Shown piece after piece: positions 47,580-59,541 of a stretch of 64,000 nucleotides of DNA. A program made the translations under genes and the position numbers. The DNA comes from Bryum argenteum (lineage: Eukaryota > Streptophyta > Bryopsida > Bryales > Bryaceae): the NCBI GenBank assembly GCA_037043015.1, contig CM073329.1, forward strand, positions 15,826,648 to 15,890,647, given 5' to 3'. Each line of letters opens with the position of its first letter. Position 1 is the stretch's first letter. The notes under the pieces are model-generated. The model was given only the letters and a program-made list of their open reading frames with translations. It made no database searches and had not been told where the DNA came from.

Positions 47580-47926
47580 TTTGAGAGGAGGACGGCTGGA
47601 TGAATGATAAACGCAAAACACAACGATTTTCGTCGGATCGTCGTCCTCCTCAGTGGAGAGAGAGTCCAGTGCAGCTTGCTGTAGTCCCTGAGTTGCAGAA
47701 TCTTCAATGATAAAACCTCCATAGCTCTTCGAAGCCCTAGAGGCAGGACAGAACTCGGGTCCTTTCGGTATAAAAGCGCACCAGGTGTGCTGATGTTTTC
47801 GAACAGGTGACGATGGCGAGCTCTGGTGGCTCGCCGGAGCAGCAGCAGCGCGTGCTGCCGAATGCGTCATCTGCGACTCCTCCCCTCGCTCCGGCGGATG
47901 GTAAGTTCTGATCGCCCCTTCGATTC
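47580..47926 (+). promoter_or_regulatory. Duplicate promoter and first exon of the exonuclease/KH gene
   Basis: It contains TATAAAAG (47769-47776), ATG at 47813 and an open exon (MASSGGSPEQQQRVLPNASS then ATPPLAPAD) to GTAAGT at 47901, exactly like 53597-53684. About 240 bp (47686-47926) are identical to the downstream copy, whereas the adjoining intron differs at about 10% and the upstream repeat at ~15%. Exon phase is the same, so a transcript starting here could splice to 54038 and encode the same protein. Confidence 0.8.
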
Positions 47927-48023
47927 TTTCCTTATTGCAACTTCGATTGTCATCAAACCTTAAATTTCCGATTCTAGTCACAGTTTCCCAATCCGTCAAT
48001 CTTGTTTTTGTTCAAAATAGTTG

Positions 48024-48350
48024 TAATTTCAAACCAATGCTTGTATTGCAAGGTCTCATTCAAGTGCTGAATTGGTTATTATCAATCATTCTACAAATGA
48101 TCTTTACATAGTATGGTTCTCTTGGTGATGGTGAATATAAGTCCCAAACAAAAAAGAATGAGATTACCTGGAATGGTCCATATAATTAGCCAGTATACAA
48201 TTATATTATGAAATCTCATCAAAGTAGTTTATAGCAAATATGAGGATGTATTTAGTTGTACAATTACTAATAGTGTAAAATTCACATAGAAAGTTGAAAA
48301 TAAATAGAACATGTTAAATCCTTATTGAAAAGGTCATGTGTCATTTACTT
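48024..48350. repeat. Inverted copy of 22980-23295
   Basis: The reverse complement matches CTTGCAATACAAGC.TTGGTT, AGTAATTGTACAACTAAATA and TTTATTAATTTTCAGC.TTCT from 22980-23295. It marks the breakpoint between copy A and copy B. Confidence 0.75.
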
Positions 48351-48360
48351 CAAGCAATGT

Positions 48361-51300
48361 CTAAATTCTAATAATCATCTTATTAGAGATAAATGGCAAC
48401 TCACTTCTTTACCCTCCCCATTTGTGGTTCATTTAAAAGAAAGAGGATACTGGACTGATGATTGAAATTCCCCTCCCCTCCCCAACTTGAACTTTCCAAA
48501 ATTTTGAATTTCCTTTTCTCCGACTGTTTGCCTGCCCTCTGCCCGCTGCCCGCAATTGATGCCCTACGTACACCCAGTGCAGAAGGTATGGTATGGTGCT
48601 CTATAATGGCTCAATTTTTAGCACGAGAAATCTACAGGGATGTCACCAGTACAAGCAATTTTCGTGCATGGGGAAAACTAGTAGAAGAATAGAGCAAGAG
48701 GAATCATCATTTTTGGACTCTTTTACAATGAGTTATGAATTTTTGAAGTTGAAAGTATAGGTGTTCCTAAAATGGTGCCCTAAAAAGATACCCTATAATG
48801 TCTGCGGTGAGTACATGATACTATTGCGTGGGGAATCTATTATGTACCTCTGACTCAAAATTACTAGGGCTCCATTTTTGGCACTGCGCCATTTTTGGCA
48901 CTACTACCATATACCGACAATAGTATGTTCCGCATTCCTTGGCCCATAAACGATCATGGTGTTTTGGGAGCTCCAAACTCGAAAACGGTGTTTCCATATC
49001 ACCATGTAAACCTTGGAATATGAGAATCCTTTTTACACTAGTTTGAAACTCTCAATTGTAGGATGTTTCAAAGAACTACCATAAAAGGTAGTGGTTAAAA
49101 TTTCAGCCGTTGGAATTTTGCCATTTGTAAGATCGTAACATAAGGTCATAACATTTGTAAGATCAATGCAATTTTTATTCAGGAAACATAGTTTATTTTG
49201 AGCGGAAGAAAATGTGATGCATATTATGTTAATTATTTTGTTGATATGTTTTTCCATTTAGATAACTAAGTTGAGCATGCCCATTGAAAAAAGTAAACAA
49301 TCATTTGGCTTTCTGAAACTTTATACAATTTCTTTACTAAAAGAAGGTAGAAGTCAAGGATTTTGTAAAACATGCACCAAGTTTATAGTATTTGGTTTAG
49401 GGAAAAATAAAGTGTGAGTAGGTACCTTCATGAGTTTGGGAATTTTGAGAACTCAAGAAATTCCTTAATCTCAAATGTTTGCAATTTTTGAAAAAAAAAA
49501 AAATTGTACCATTACCAAAAACTTTGAATCTAGCTCTTGTAGTTTTTGAAGAGTGCCCTTGTACAACTGGTAAAATTTTCAACTTAGGTCACTTGGAAAC
49601 CCAAGTACGAAAGCAGTCAAGAAAAGATTCAAAAAATAAATCAGAAAATAATCAGAAATAAAAAGTTTTTTTTCCTCGCTCCAAAGCTGAAAATCAAAAT
49701 TTGCACTTAAAAACTCCAAAAGTGGAGGTTGACTTTGCAGTTCTTCCCACATACACCTTGTAGTATAGGGAACACCTAGTAAAAATCTCAGGAAAAAAAA
49801 TATCAATTCTGACCCCTTCATCCGGTTGCCCAAAATAGAAAAGCAACCAAATCGGAAACCTCGGTCGTTTAAAGGTAAATAATTAAATAAGGGCATTGTT
49901 AGAGTTGCAAACTTGCAAGTACCTCAATTCCGTTAAAATGGCGGTATTCTTTGTGCCATTTCGTCAAAGCCCTAATGTACCATTTTGGCCACATTCTAAT
50001 ACGTGCCATTTCACTAGTTTATTTTTGAATTAAAATTTAAAAACATTTATGCTTGTAAAATGGCATGTTTTCTAATATCATGCATGTCCTCCACAATAAG
50101 AACAAATTTCTATAATATCACAACTATATTCATTATATCACACTTTTATAGTTTTTGACTTTGAATGCTATCAAAAGGTTTTTTTTTTTTTTTTTTTCAA
50201 ATTTATTCATTTAAAAGGGCCGTTCGGGATCATTTATAATTTTGAACGTCGTCAAAAGACAAATATTCTTTAACGGCCGTTCACAAACATTTCTCGTTTT
50301 GAACAACACTTCATAAAAATTTGCCCTTTGATGTCAACAACCTACAAAAATTGAAGTGGCTTTTTTTCATTTTCTAGCACCCCCAAACACATGATTTTAC
50401 CATAACGCCTTTTTAGCGTAATGAGGTTCAATGTAAAGTTCCCCTTTTAATGCATGCTATTACCAATCACAAAGAGAAGCTCAACATCCCATCAAATACT
50501 CCTCATCGAGTCAACAACCATCAAATGAAAGAAGTTTTTAATGAGTCATATTTAGCCTAAGATTTGAAATCTTTCAAACCCCTAGAGCCGAATGGTCTCA
50601 AAATGCCCTCTTCTAATGCAAGGTGTAATTCTCAATTTGTGATGTAATTTTAGGTATGTAACCACCATATCTCAAATTCCTCACCATTTGTAAGATCATA
50701 ATGTTTAAAGTTTGAAAAAGATTACATTTTCACTTGATTCAAGACGCATCAAAGTGTTGTGAGCCAAAAAAACAATGTCAAAAGTAAATTTGACATGACG
50801 TTCTTTAGATTCTTTCTTTTAGGTGAGTTTGGTTCATGTTTTTGAGAGGGTTTTCCTAAATCCGACTCACTAACAATAGTAAGCTATTATAATCAACTAT
50901 GGAAACTGACAGCAACTAAGTTGGCAGAGTACGAGTTGTAACCAAAAAAGGTGTCGTTCAACCTTCTAACAAATCCAACTAAGAGGAGGTTGATAATAGG
51001 AGTTATTTAGTCAATTGTCCCCCATGTTGATTTTCAAGAAGGACAAATGAAAGCAAATACAACGACAATTCAAATCACTAACTTAGAACACAGATAGAGA
51101 GCAAGTCGACTTGCAACAAGAAGAGAGAAGTGCAAAATATACAAAGGTTATCAAGAAGAGAAAAAGATAGATAAAGTTAGCAACACTTCTTAAAGAGATA
51201 GGCATGTATATAAAGGTAAAGGGCCTGCTCTAACTACCTACCCTAGTTGATTGGTAGGTCCACCTTACGTGTTAGTAGGTGGGCTAGCCGTTGGGTATAT

Positions 51301-53363
51301 ACCCGAGCACCGCCATCTCTCTTGGATATTAACTACTAAGTATATGACTACCGGCCATCAACAAACCAAACTGAGCCTAAAAGAATTTTTGGGGAATACT
51401 TGTATTATATGTTTACATGATTTTAATTCTATATGATCTATGAAGACTATAGAAATACTTGATTTTTACATGGATGTATGCCATAATTCAACTACAAAGG
51501 CCCATCTTTGACGATAAAAAAGGCATATGATGAATAATTGGATTGAAAACTTCAAAGGTGAGAACATGCTTTAAAACCAATACACAAAAAAATACACAAA
51601 AACTCAAAATTTGAAAAAAAATAAATTCTCAACTTTCGGCGGATTCCTGAAATTTCTTTCATTGATTGACTTTAGGGAGATTTTGAGGATGAATGAGCAT
51701 ATACCACATTGTGAGCAATTCTCGTTAGATTTCAAAGTGTTTTAAATCTTTCACCTGTCTCCAATCTTTCACCTGTCTCCTAAAGTACGAGGAAGTTTGA
51801 AGCGTGAAATGATTCTTTGGAAAGATACCAAAAAGCTTTACAAGCTCAAAAGGTCTCAACTTCATGCATTTTATATTTGACAAATAAAAGGATGACCGAA
51901 GCCGGATCGACCTTGATTGGGAATCTATCTCCATTAGGGGTTAATGAATGAGTACTCAATGTTTATGATTGATATTGTAAATGATAGATTGTGGATTTTT
52001 TAGCCAGTGGCCACGCGAATTCATAATTAGTCCCACGCTTAAGGTATTTTGAGGTCCTCATCATTGTGCACTTTTGTTGCCACGGAGGACAAAAGTGTTG
52101 TCCATGTTCTTTTCACTCCTCTCCTTTGGTCCGGCTCCTAAATTCCTAAGCCTCCCATAGGCTTAATTCGTTTTCTTTGGCTTCTCACACCTAATGTGAA
52201 GTGATCCTTGAATGTGTACCATAGTCATTGGAATGTTTATGAAAATATACAATGGCTATGAGATTGGCCATCTGCAAAAGCTAAAATTTGAATAATAATG
52301 TGAACAAAGCTCACAATGCTTAGATTGATAATATTTGAAAAACATGACTTGTATTTGGTAGTAGAGGCCTACAATAGGCAACTATGGCCATGCACGGTTG
52401 TGGTGGTCAATTTTGGTGCATGTGGTATTGCGTGGATAGAACAAAGTAAACCTAATTTAATTAGTAGGGCCAATAAAGCATTTCTCATATCAATGATTCA
52501 AAATTTGATGAAGCCATAGGAATAGGTTAATAATTATTGGTCTTTGATTCATCACATATTTTAGGGAGTTCTTTATTGATGACCTTGGACTTTGAGATGT
52601 ATCAGCCTATCAGGATAAAGTCCTACTAATTTACTTGTCTAGTAATTTGAAAATATAATTTGTAATATATAGGCATGGGTAGAGCAATATCCTACATTGA
52701 TATAATTAGTCGAGGGTAGTGGGCCATTAACCAACTAGTGATATAACTTAGCAACTAGTCATTACGTAAGTTTGAGTTGATCATCATATAAGATAAAAAT
52801 GTATGTCTTTGGGTAGGCCTGTTATTATTATATAATTTTTGAAAGTTTTCTAGTTCTAGATGGAAGCTTCAACATCCTATCGTGTTGACCACATTTTTGA
52901 GATTTGGCAGTTGAGCCTCTCAAAGTTTCAGATTGTACTCGATATTCCTCTTGCATATGAGCTCTTGAAATTTAGGGCTTGAGGTTCTGAAAACTTTATG
53001 GTTGATAAGCCTCTCGAAGCTTTGCGAAAGAGCCTTATGAAACTTCGTGAGAGGCTTCAATTACAAAGAGGTTGCGTAATTGAGCCTCATTTGAGACTCA
53101 CGAAGCTTCTCGAGAGGCTTCGAGATTGAGCCTCTGGAAGCTTCTTCACGGTTGAACGGACCGTGCTCCGTGCTCAACACGCGTTCATGAACTTTTTTTA
53201 AGTTCTACTTTTCGTTCATGAAACATGAACATTTTCCTATTTATAATTAAGATAAAATTTGATAAAGTTAAAAGTTTTGATAATTAATTCATGTTAAGTG
53301 AAATATAAGACCAAAACAATGAACAAAGAACTTCAAAAACCAATAAAGTATCAAAAATATTAA
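48361..53363. repeat. Segmental copy B (uninterrupted)
   Basis: Same order of blocks as copy A (23771-28058 plus 45351-47580) without the solo LTR or the 17.3-kb element. It therefore provides empty sites for both. No intact gene seen; predicted short frames are chance. It continues into the true first exon of the exonuclease/KH gene. Confidence 0.85.
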
Positions 53364-53552
53364 TTTGAGAGGAGGACGGCTGGATGAATGATAAACGCAA
53401 AACACAACGAGTTTCGTCGGATCGTCGTCCTCCTCAGTCGAGAGAGAGTCCAGTGCAGCTTGCAGTAGTCCCTGAGTTGCAGAATCTTCAATGATAAAAC
53501 CTCCATAGCTCTTCGAAGCCCTAGAGGCAGGACAGAACTCGGGTCCTTTCGG

Positions 53553-53560
53553 TATAAAAG
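53553..53560 (+). promoter_or_regulatory. TATA box of the exonuclease/KH gene
   Basis: TATAAAAG 37 bases before the ATG at 53597. This would make a very short leader, so the real start may use other elements. Confidence 0.5.
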
Positions 53561-53596
53561 CGCACCAGGTGTGCTGATGTTTTCGAACAGGTGACG

Positions 53597-56063
53597 ATGG
53601 CGAGCTCTGGTGGCTCGCCGGAGCAGCAGCAGCGCGTGCTGCCGAATGCGTCATCTGCGACTCCTCCCCTCGCTCCGGCGGATGGTAAGTTCTGATCGCC
53701 CCTTCGATTCTTCCCTTTTTGCAACCTCGATTGTCATCAAAGCTTAAAATTCCGATTCTAGTCACAGTTTCGCAATTCGACAATCCTGTTTTTGTCCGCA
53801 ATAGTTGTCCGATTCGTCAAGTTCTTGTTAGGCCGAACAGCTGGAAAAAGCACACGCAGCCTTTTCTTTCTATAAGAACGGGTGATTGCTCAATTCGGGA
53901 CAATGTTGTGGATTTAGTGAGAGAGAGAACAGGAGTGTGTTAGAGAGAACAGGTGGAGGGTTAATCATCAGGTGGAGGGTTTAATTGCTTCGAGGCTGTC
54001 AATTGTGAGTAAGCTTAGACGATTGTGGAGGTTTCAGGGGGCAGGAGTGGCAATCGCCCTCGCCAAATGGAGCGGGGGATGTCGCCGATTCCAGTGACTG
54101 TCGTGACACACCATTCGCAGCTTCCTCGGGAATTTGTGAATCCCAGTTACACGCACCCGCTTGTAATTGGTTTCGATTGCGAAGGGGTTGAACTTGCTCG
54201 CTATGGCCGTCTCTGCGTCATGCAGGTAAGTACCCCTCGAATTTCGAAGATCCTGTTTGTGTGTGATCATCTTTGGGCTCTTCCTTTTCAGGAGCCGCAG
54301 GAATCGATTATACTAATGACTTTTGTATTAATGCATTGTGAATGACTCTATTTCTACATTTGTTTGTGTGGCAGTTGGCATTCGAACATGCCGTATACCT
54401 TGTAGACGCTGTGGTAGGAGGACCCGAGCTGATGAAAGCGTGCAGAGCGGGGTTGGAGTCACCTTTCATTATGAAAATCTGTCATGACTGCAAACGCGAC
54501 AGTGAGGTAGGTGCCTTTCATCGTAGTTTTATTGTCGTTTCATTTTTGGTTAAGTTTGCTCTGGCATGTTGAGCCTCTGGCTTGACTTGATGTGTTTGTC
54601 TATCAAGGTTTTGTGGTGATTTGTAGAAATTGCGAAGAAGTACCGAATAGCTGTTTACTCTTTCTCGAGTCTCTGCATCTTCTCATTAAGCTTCAGAAGC
54701 ATGGGACCTTTTTATCAACTGTGGAGGCTTTACTAGTGTCTCTTCTGCTTGTGTGATTTGGAATGGTTTGTCCCAGAGTTACGAATGCTAATAAGCTTCT
54801 TTCGGGTGCACTGCAGGCCCTGTATTTCCAGTATAATATCAGGCTAAACAACGTGTTCGACACTCAGGTAATTGCTAAGATGAAATTAGAACTCATTGTA
54901 TTCTTGCTGCAAAAGTGGTTCGTATTTAACATATCCTCGTGGGTATGCCAGATCGCTCACACGTTGCTGGAGGAACAACGTGGGAAAGCGTTGAAGCACG
55001 ATTATCACATCTCCTTCGTGAACCTCTTGGCAGATGGACGATATTGTGGTACAATTTTGTTTCTGTTTCTATGTTTTTTTCTGTACTAACCGTTTTCTTC
55101 TGCTGGTACTGACGGTTGTCTAATTGTTTTCCAGGTATCAATTACGATGAAAAAGAGGAGGTCCGAGAGCTTATGAAGGCGGATAAGAACTTCTGGATGA
55201 CTCGACCCTGGGATGATATGATGAAACGGGTAGCAGCCGACGATGTCCGCTTTCTCCTTCACATTTATGGACGAATGTGGGGATTGTTGACGGAGCTCTC
55301 CAAGTGGCGTCTCAGTGTTCGCAGCGCTCTCTACTGTCGGTGTTTCTGCTCGGTGGATCCGAACTTCCGCCCTTGGCCGACTCCATCATTTACAGGTGAT
55401 GCATTGTGTGTTATTTATCTCTTATTTCGATATAAATATTTCGGATGAAGTGTTAAGCTGATACTTTGCCCATTGTTCGATACCAGGTGTAGGGATACAC
55501 CACCCAGAGATTGAAATACTTGGTGTGGTCGATGTTCCTCAAGGACAAATGGGTCGCGTCATCGGCGCAAGGGGTGATTCCATCCGAAAAATAAAGGAAA
55601 AATTCAGGTAATATTCTCGATACTCCCACCTGAAACAGTTTGCTTCTACATTATTACCTTCACATTGACTGAAAAGGTGTGATTTATATCATCCAGGGGG
55701 GAGATTTTCATCGAGAAACACAGAGGTCCTCCAGATAAGGCAAGTGTTTTACCGAAAGATTAGAGTTTCCTTTGTATCAACTTCTGGATTCATGTAAAGA
55801 AGTGTCTGAAACTAAACTGGGATGTGTCAGTGCAGATATTCCTGATTGGGACCCCCCACGAAGTGGCCAACGCAAGGAGACTTCTCGACGAAATATTGGG
55901 TCGCATTGTGGATACAGTAATGTACAATCCAGGCTTCCAAGTCCCAGTGGCCCCAATGCCGACAGTATTGTTAGGGCCGAAACCGCCGAGCAGGGGTATC
56001 AAGATCATAGACCCCAAGACAGGCAATGAAATTTTACCGCCGAACAGGGGCAACACGAGCTGA
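53597..56063 (+). CDS. 3'-5' exonuclease domain plus KH domain protein
   Basis: Nine exons: 53597-53684, 54038-54225, 54375-54506, 54817-54867, 54952-55048, 55135-55395, 55487-55607, 55697-55739 and 55836-56063. They join to 1,209 nt, 402 residues, without a stop. Eight splice pairs are found; one donor is GC (AAG/GCAAGT at 55740). Residues ~60-250 form a DEDD-type exonuclease fold: VIGFDCEGVEL (D76, E78), KICHDCKRDSE, VFDTQ (D151) and AADDVRFLLHIY (D222). The Tyr/His normally four residues before the last Asp is Val218, so nuclease activity is uncertain. Residues ~284-355 form a KH RNA-binding domain with GARG (299-302). The architecture matches plant exonuclease/KH proteins such as Arabidopsis AT2G25910. 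It probably acts in RNA processing or decay. It converges on the pectinesterase gene. Confidence 0.92.
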
Positions 56064-56155
56064 GCACTAAAGCTGTGCTCCCTCAATAGAGTTCTTACTC
56101 TGAATGTCACAGGGACATTGTGATCCCTTTTACCCATTTTGTACTGGTATCAGTG

Positions 56156-56161
56156 AATAAA
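56156..56161 (+). terminator. Polyadenylation signal of the exonuclease/KH gene
   Basis: AATAAA about 93 bases after the stop codon, in the 230-bp gap between the two convergent genes. Confidence 0.55.
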
Positions 56162-56297
56162 TTGATTATTTATTACATCATCTGGTGTCCTTAGTCTCTC
56201 CCTTTAGTCTCTGCCCTACCTGAATATGAATAATAGCATTCTGTAATTGATGCATGGATCCATGCAAGGATTCAATGAACACATATTATGTCCTACT

Positions 56298-58092
56298 TTA
56301 GAGGGTAGTTGTTGATGGGATGCGGGAGCGCCAGAGCCACAAACCTACTTGGACGAAATTCTTAGCCATGTACTTTCTGGCGATGGAGGGAAGCGCGATC
56401 TGTTTCGACCAGCTGACTCTCTTGGTGGGGTTGGCGCCAGCGCCCGAGCTTCGATACTCGGCTAGGAAGGAAGTGTTTAGCCCGAAGGTGGAAGTGTTCC
56501 ATGGCAGCCATCCCGTGGGGTCGATGTGGCCCATGAGCTCCGACTTGAGCAGCACGCTCCTCGAGTACGCCTTCCATGGCCGCCCCAAGTACGTCTTGTA
56601 ATACGTCATGTTCGCCTTCACGCTTGGAATGGCATCGAAGACGCAGTTCTGGAAGGACAGGCCCGTGTTCTGGTGCGGGTCCGTCCTGCCCTGCGCACAG
56701 TACGTGTTCTGCTGCCCGAGTAACGAAGTTCTCTTCGCCACCACCTTGCAGTTCTGAAACGCAGCCGCCCCGTTCCCGAAGATCATGTCCACGGTCCCTC
56801 GAATGGTGCAGTCGCGGTAAAATTGCCGACCCGCGTGCGCGTAGAGAGTGTCCTGATAACCGTCAAATGTGACCTTGTACATCGCAATCTTGTCCGCTGA
56901 GCCTCGGAACGCCACCGCTTGTTGCCCCACCGATCCAGCCGTGTTCACGACCTTGAATGACTTGCCAATGAACCCGCGACCACCCACACCTGCACAGACC
57001 CAAAGTATCAGCAATTAGGGGCACCTGTAGTACTAGCAATCTACCGCTCAACCCTCATTCTCACCATCCACCGAAAGCGCTCAGCTCCTCATTCTCACAG
57101 TTGCTCCCGTTCGTCTCCTCCATCCGCCCCATCCATGGGTCACCCGATGATGTCCCAGGCGGCTGGTGATCGCTGATAGTGTATTACTACAGTTGCTAGC
57201 GATTGAGAGTTCAGGGAAAGGGTGCTTACTCAGAGTAGCGGAGTGGTACGTTGTCATGTTCGGCATGAGCGCGACATTCTTGTTTCCTGTAATAACAGTC
57301 TTCTCCCCCGCTCCAACAATCGTTAGGTTCTTGCAGGTCTTGGGCACTTTCACTTGCTCGTGGTAAGTTCCAGCCGCGACGTAGATCACTAACCGCTCCT
57401 CGTTAACCTTGTGCGCATCCACCGCGCCTTGGATCGTTCTGAAGTCTCCTGTTCCATCTTTCGCCACCTTCACATCGTACGAATCTTCGAGCTCCACCCA
57501 ATCCGTATCGTCGTGCACACTGCCTAGATCCGCCGTGTTCTTCCAGGACTTCATGGTTCGACATCGCGTTCACAAAAGCAAGTCCGTTGCTGAAAAGCTG
57601 GTCCGCGTGATTCATCGCTTCCATCTCCGGGACTGCATCGATGCAAGTCGTGTGAAACTCCATGGCGGCGCTCACCCATGCCTTGATGTTGTTCATCGCC
57701 CTGGCTGATAGTGGAACCGATTGAAGCTCTGTCAATGCAGCGTCGATGTAGTCCTGTGAGTACTCCAGGGTCTCCGAGCAGACGTCCTTGTCGGAATTTG
57801 CATCGTCGAAGGTGTCGATGGTTGGATTGTCCAGAGCGAGGATTTGATGCTGCGTTTGAAATGCGGCTGCTTTGGCGGACTGCAACGAGTGTCGGATCAC
57901 CGAGAGTGCACTGTACCTTCCTCCGGCGAGAGTTTGCTTGCAAGTGTCGGTGTATAAGGTTGTTGCTTCGCACAAACTGGCTATGGAGATGGAATTCTCC
58001 TCGAGCTCCGAATCGTCTGTGGCGGAGGTGACCGGTGACAATCCGATCAGCACCACCATGGCCATTATGGCCAAGCAACTATAGTGCGCCAT
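56298..58092 (-). CDS. Pectin methylesterase with N-terminal inhibitor (PMEI) domain, one frameshift
   Basis: Exon 58092-57230 joins 56989-56298 over a GT-AG intron (SATL/SVGGRGF). A signal peptide (MAHYSCLAIMAMVVLIGLSP) is followed by a PMEI helix bundle with four spaced Cys (LCEATTLYTDTC, DVCSETL, TTCIDAV). The catalytic beta-helix has AGTYHEQV, GQQAVAFR, GYQDTLYAHAGRQFYRDC, DMIFGNGAAAF (usually DFIFG) and LGRPWKAYSR, all family motifs. It would act in the cell wall, removing methyl esters from homogalacturonan. The total exon length is 1,555 nt, one base out of frame. The PMEI and PME parts are in different frames, joined somewhere near 57400-57600. That means a recent pseudogene or a base error. 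The rest is intact. Confidence 0.9.
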
Positions 58093-58450
58093 GGTTTGAC
58101 GCTCACTTCTCTACTAGAATTCAGCTGTTTTCACATGACATTCTTCACAAAACAAAAAAAAACACAAGAGCACAAGGAGGGAGGAAAAAAGCACGAGTTG
58201 GGAGGAGGAAAAGAAAGGAGATGAATTGAGGAGGTGTGCTTTTTGTGGTCTTAGGGCTAGTTTACGGTATGGTGAAAAAAACCTACCGGCCAAGGAATGT
58301 AGGGATGTAGGAATGTGATTGGTTGAAAGTCAGACTCTTGAGATGTGATTCGTGGAAAACGAAATTCTTGACCAATTGGTATCATAGAGTAAGCTCACCT
58401 TTGCCTATATCAAAACATGGGTATTCATCAAAAACAACAAGAGCATATTT
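58093..58450. other. Upstream region of the pectinesterase gene
   Basis: AT-rich, with purine runs at 58150-58225. It presumably contains the promoter, but no clear TATA box is assigned. Confidence 0.4.
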
Positions 58451-58645
58451 GAGACCTTTCATAGGAGGTTGGCATCATTAGGCTACCATGTTAATTATCT
58501 TGCAACATTTGCCCTTTCGTTGATTATGAATTTTGGCGCTGAATTTGAGACCTTTCATAGGTTGCGGGCATCATTGGGCTACCATCATGGTTATCTCGCA
58601 AACTTTGCCCTTTCGTTGATTTTAAATTTTGGCGCCAAATTTGAC
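58451..58645. repeat. 96-bp tandem duplication
   Basis: GAGACCTTTCATAGG...TTGCCCTTTCGTTGATT occurs at 58451 and 58547, with ~85% identity. The period is a multiple of three, so a short repeated frame (ALSLIMNFGAEF and ALSLILNFGAKF) results; it is not a credible gene. Confidence 0.9.
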
Positions 58646-59362
58646 TTCAAAGAGACTGTTTAGGTTGGTGTTAGACTTAATGAGCCACCAACAAACATGT
58701 AGTTTTCAATACCCATTCCACCCTTGGCCTATCTTTAACATGTTGTAGCCGTTAAAAGCTACACTCAAGGTGAATATTTGATTTTACTCAAAGATGGTGT
58801 TTTAGGGTGCTTCTACCTTGTAAGGGTAAATACACCATAATTTGTAGTTGTTTTGGTAGCTACGTCGAAAAGTTTTTGCATAATCGTAAAAGTTTGTATC
58901 AAAAGTAAGATAGAGCCAAATAGAATTGACAACTATTCTAAAAACTCCCATTGGTTGATCGTTGATTAGTAGAAAATGCTCGGAGCGTGCGTTAGTGTAT
59001 TTAATTTTAAGTGTTTAAAAGATGGGATGAAGGGTTTTATTGGTTCTTTTCTTCAATTCCATAGTGCCTTTTCAATGCATACATTCGTATTACAAAAATT
59101 CTGATATATTTATCTTAGGTAGAGCACCCTTCACATCTTGCACGTAGGCGTGTGTTTTTTATAATGTGCAAAAGAAGGGCTTATATTAAGGTTCAACAAG
59201 TTAAAAAAAAAGGGTGAGGTTAAATGATTAAGACAATTGCGCTTTTCATTCTATGATACACCTCATAATAGATACCTAATACACCCTAATTAATTGATGA
59301 GGGCTCGTGAATTATTTTTGCAAATAGAATGTCTTTATCATTTGTCTATATAAATTTTTTTT

Positions 59363-59365
<3 letters not shown>
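58646..59365. other. AT-rich intergenic DNA
   Basis: Nothing recognised. Confidence 0.6.

Positions 59366-59423
<58 letters not shown>
59366..59423. repeat. TA microsatellite
   Basis: About 29 uninterrupted TA units. Confidence 0.95.
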
Positions 59424-59427
<4 letters not shown>

Positions 59428-59541
59428 TGCTTTACATGGAAGTCAAGCCGTACATGGCCAAGAAATGAATCAATAATATTGAAAGGATTTTTGCCCTCCT
59501 GGAGCCCCATGTACACCTTTGATTCCCATGTAAAGTGTTTC
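59424..59541. mobile_element. Small inverted-repeat (MITE-like) element beside the TA tract
   Basis: The left arm GAGATGCTTTACATGG.AGTC and the inverted right arm GAAACACTTTACATGGGAATC share ~80% over ~34 bp, including TACATGG twice in each arm. Placement at the edge of a TA run would hide a TA target duplication. The family is not known to me. Confidence 0.5.

Larger units (their letters stand above)
45351..48023. repeat. Right part of segmental copy A, ending in the duplicated first exon
   Basis: Collinear with 51524-53806: GAATGAATGAGCATATACCAC.GTG, AGGATTTAATGAATGAGTA, TTCCTCCTCTCCTTTGGTCC, CTATGGCCATGCA, CATGACATATTTTAGGGAGT. Identity is roughly 85% by eye until ~47580, then much higher. 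The copy stops abruptly at 48023 inside the first intron of the exonuclease/KH gene. Confidence 0.88.

Noticed and set aside
47376-47999. Minus-strand frame opposite the duplicated first exon (also 53289-53801)
   Set aside because: The two frames look conserved only because the underlying DNA is a duplicate. The translation has no recognisable domain and overlaps a supported promoter and exon antisense.
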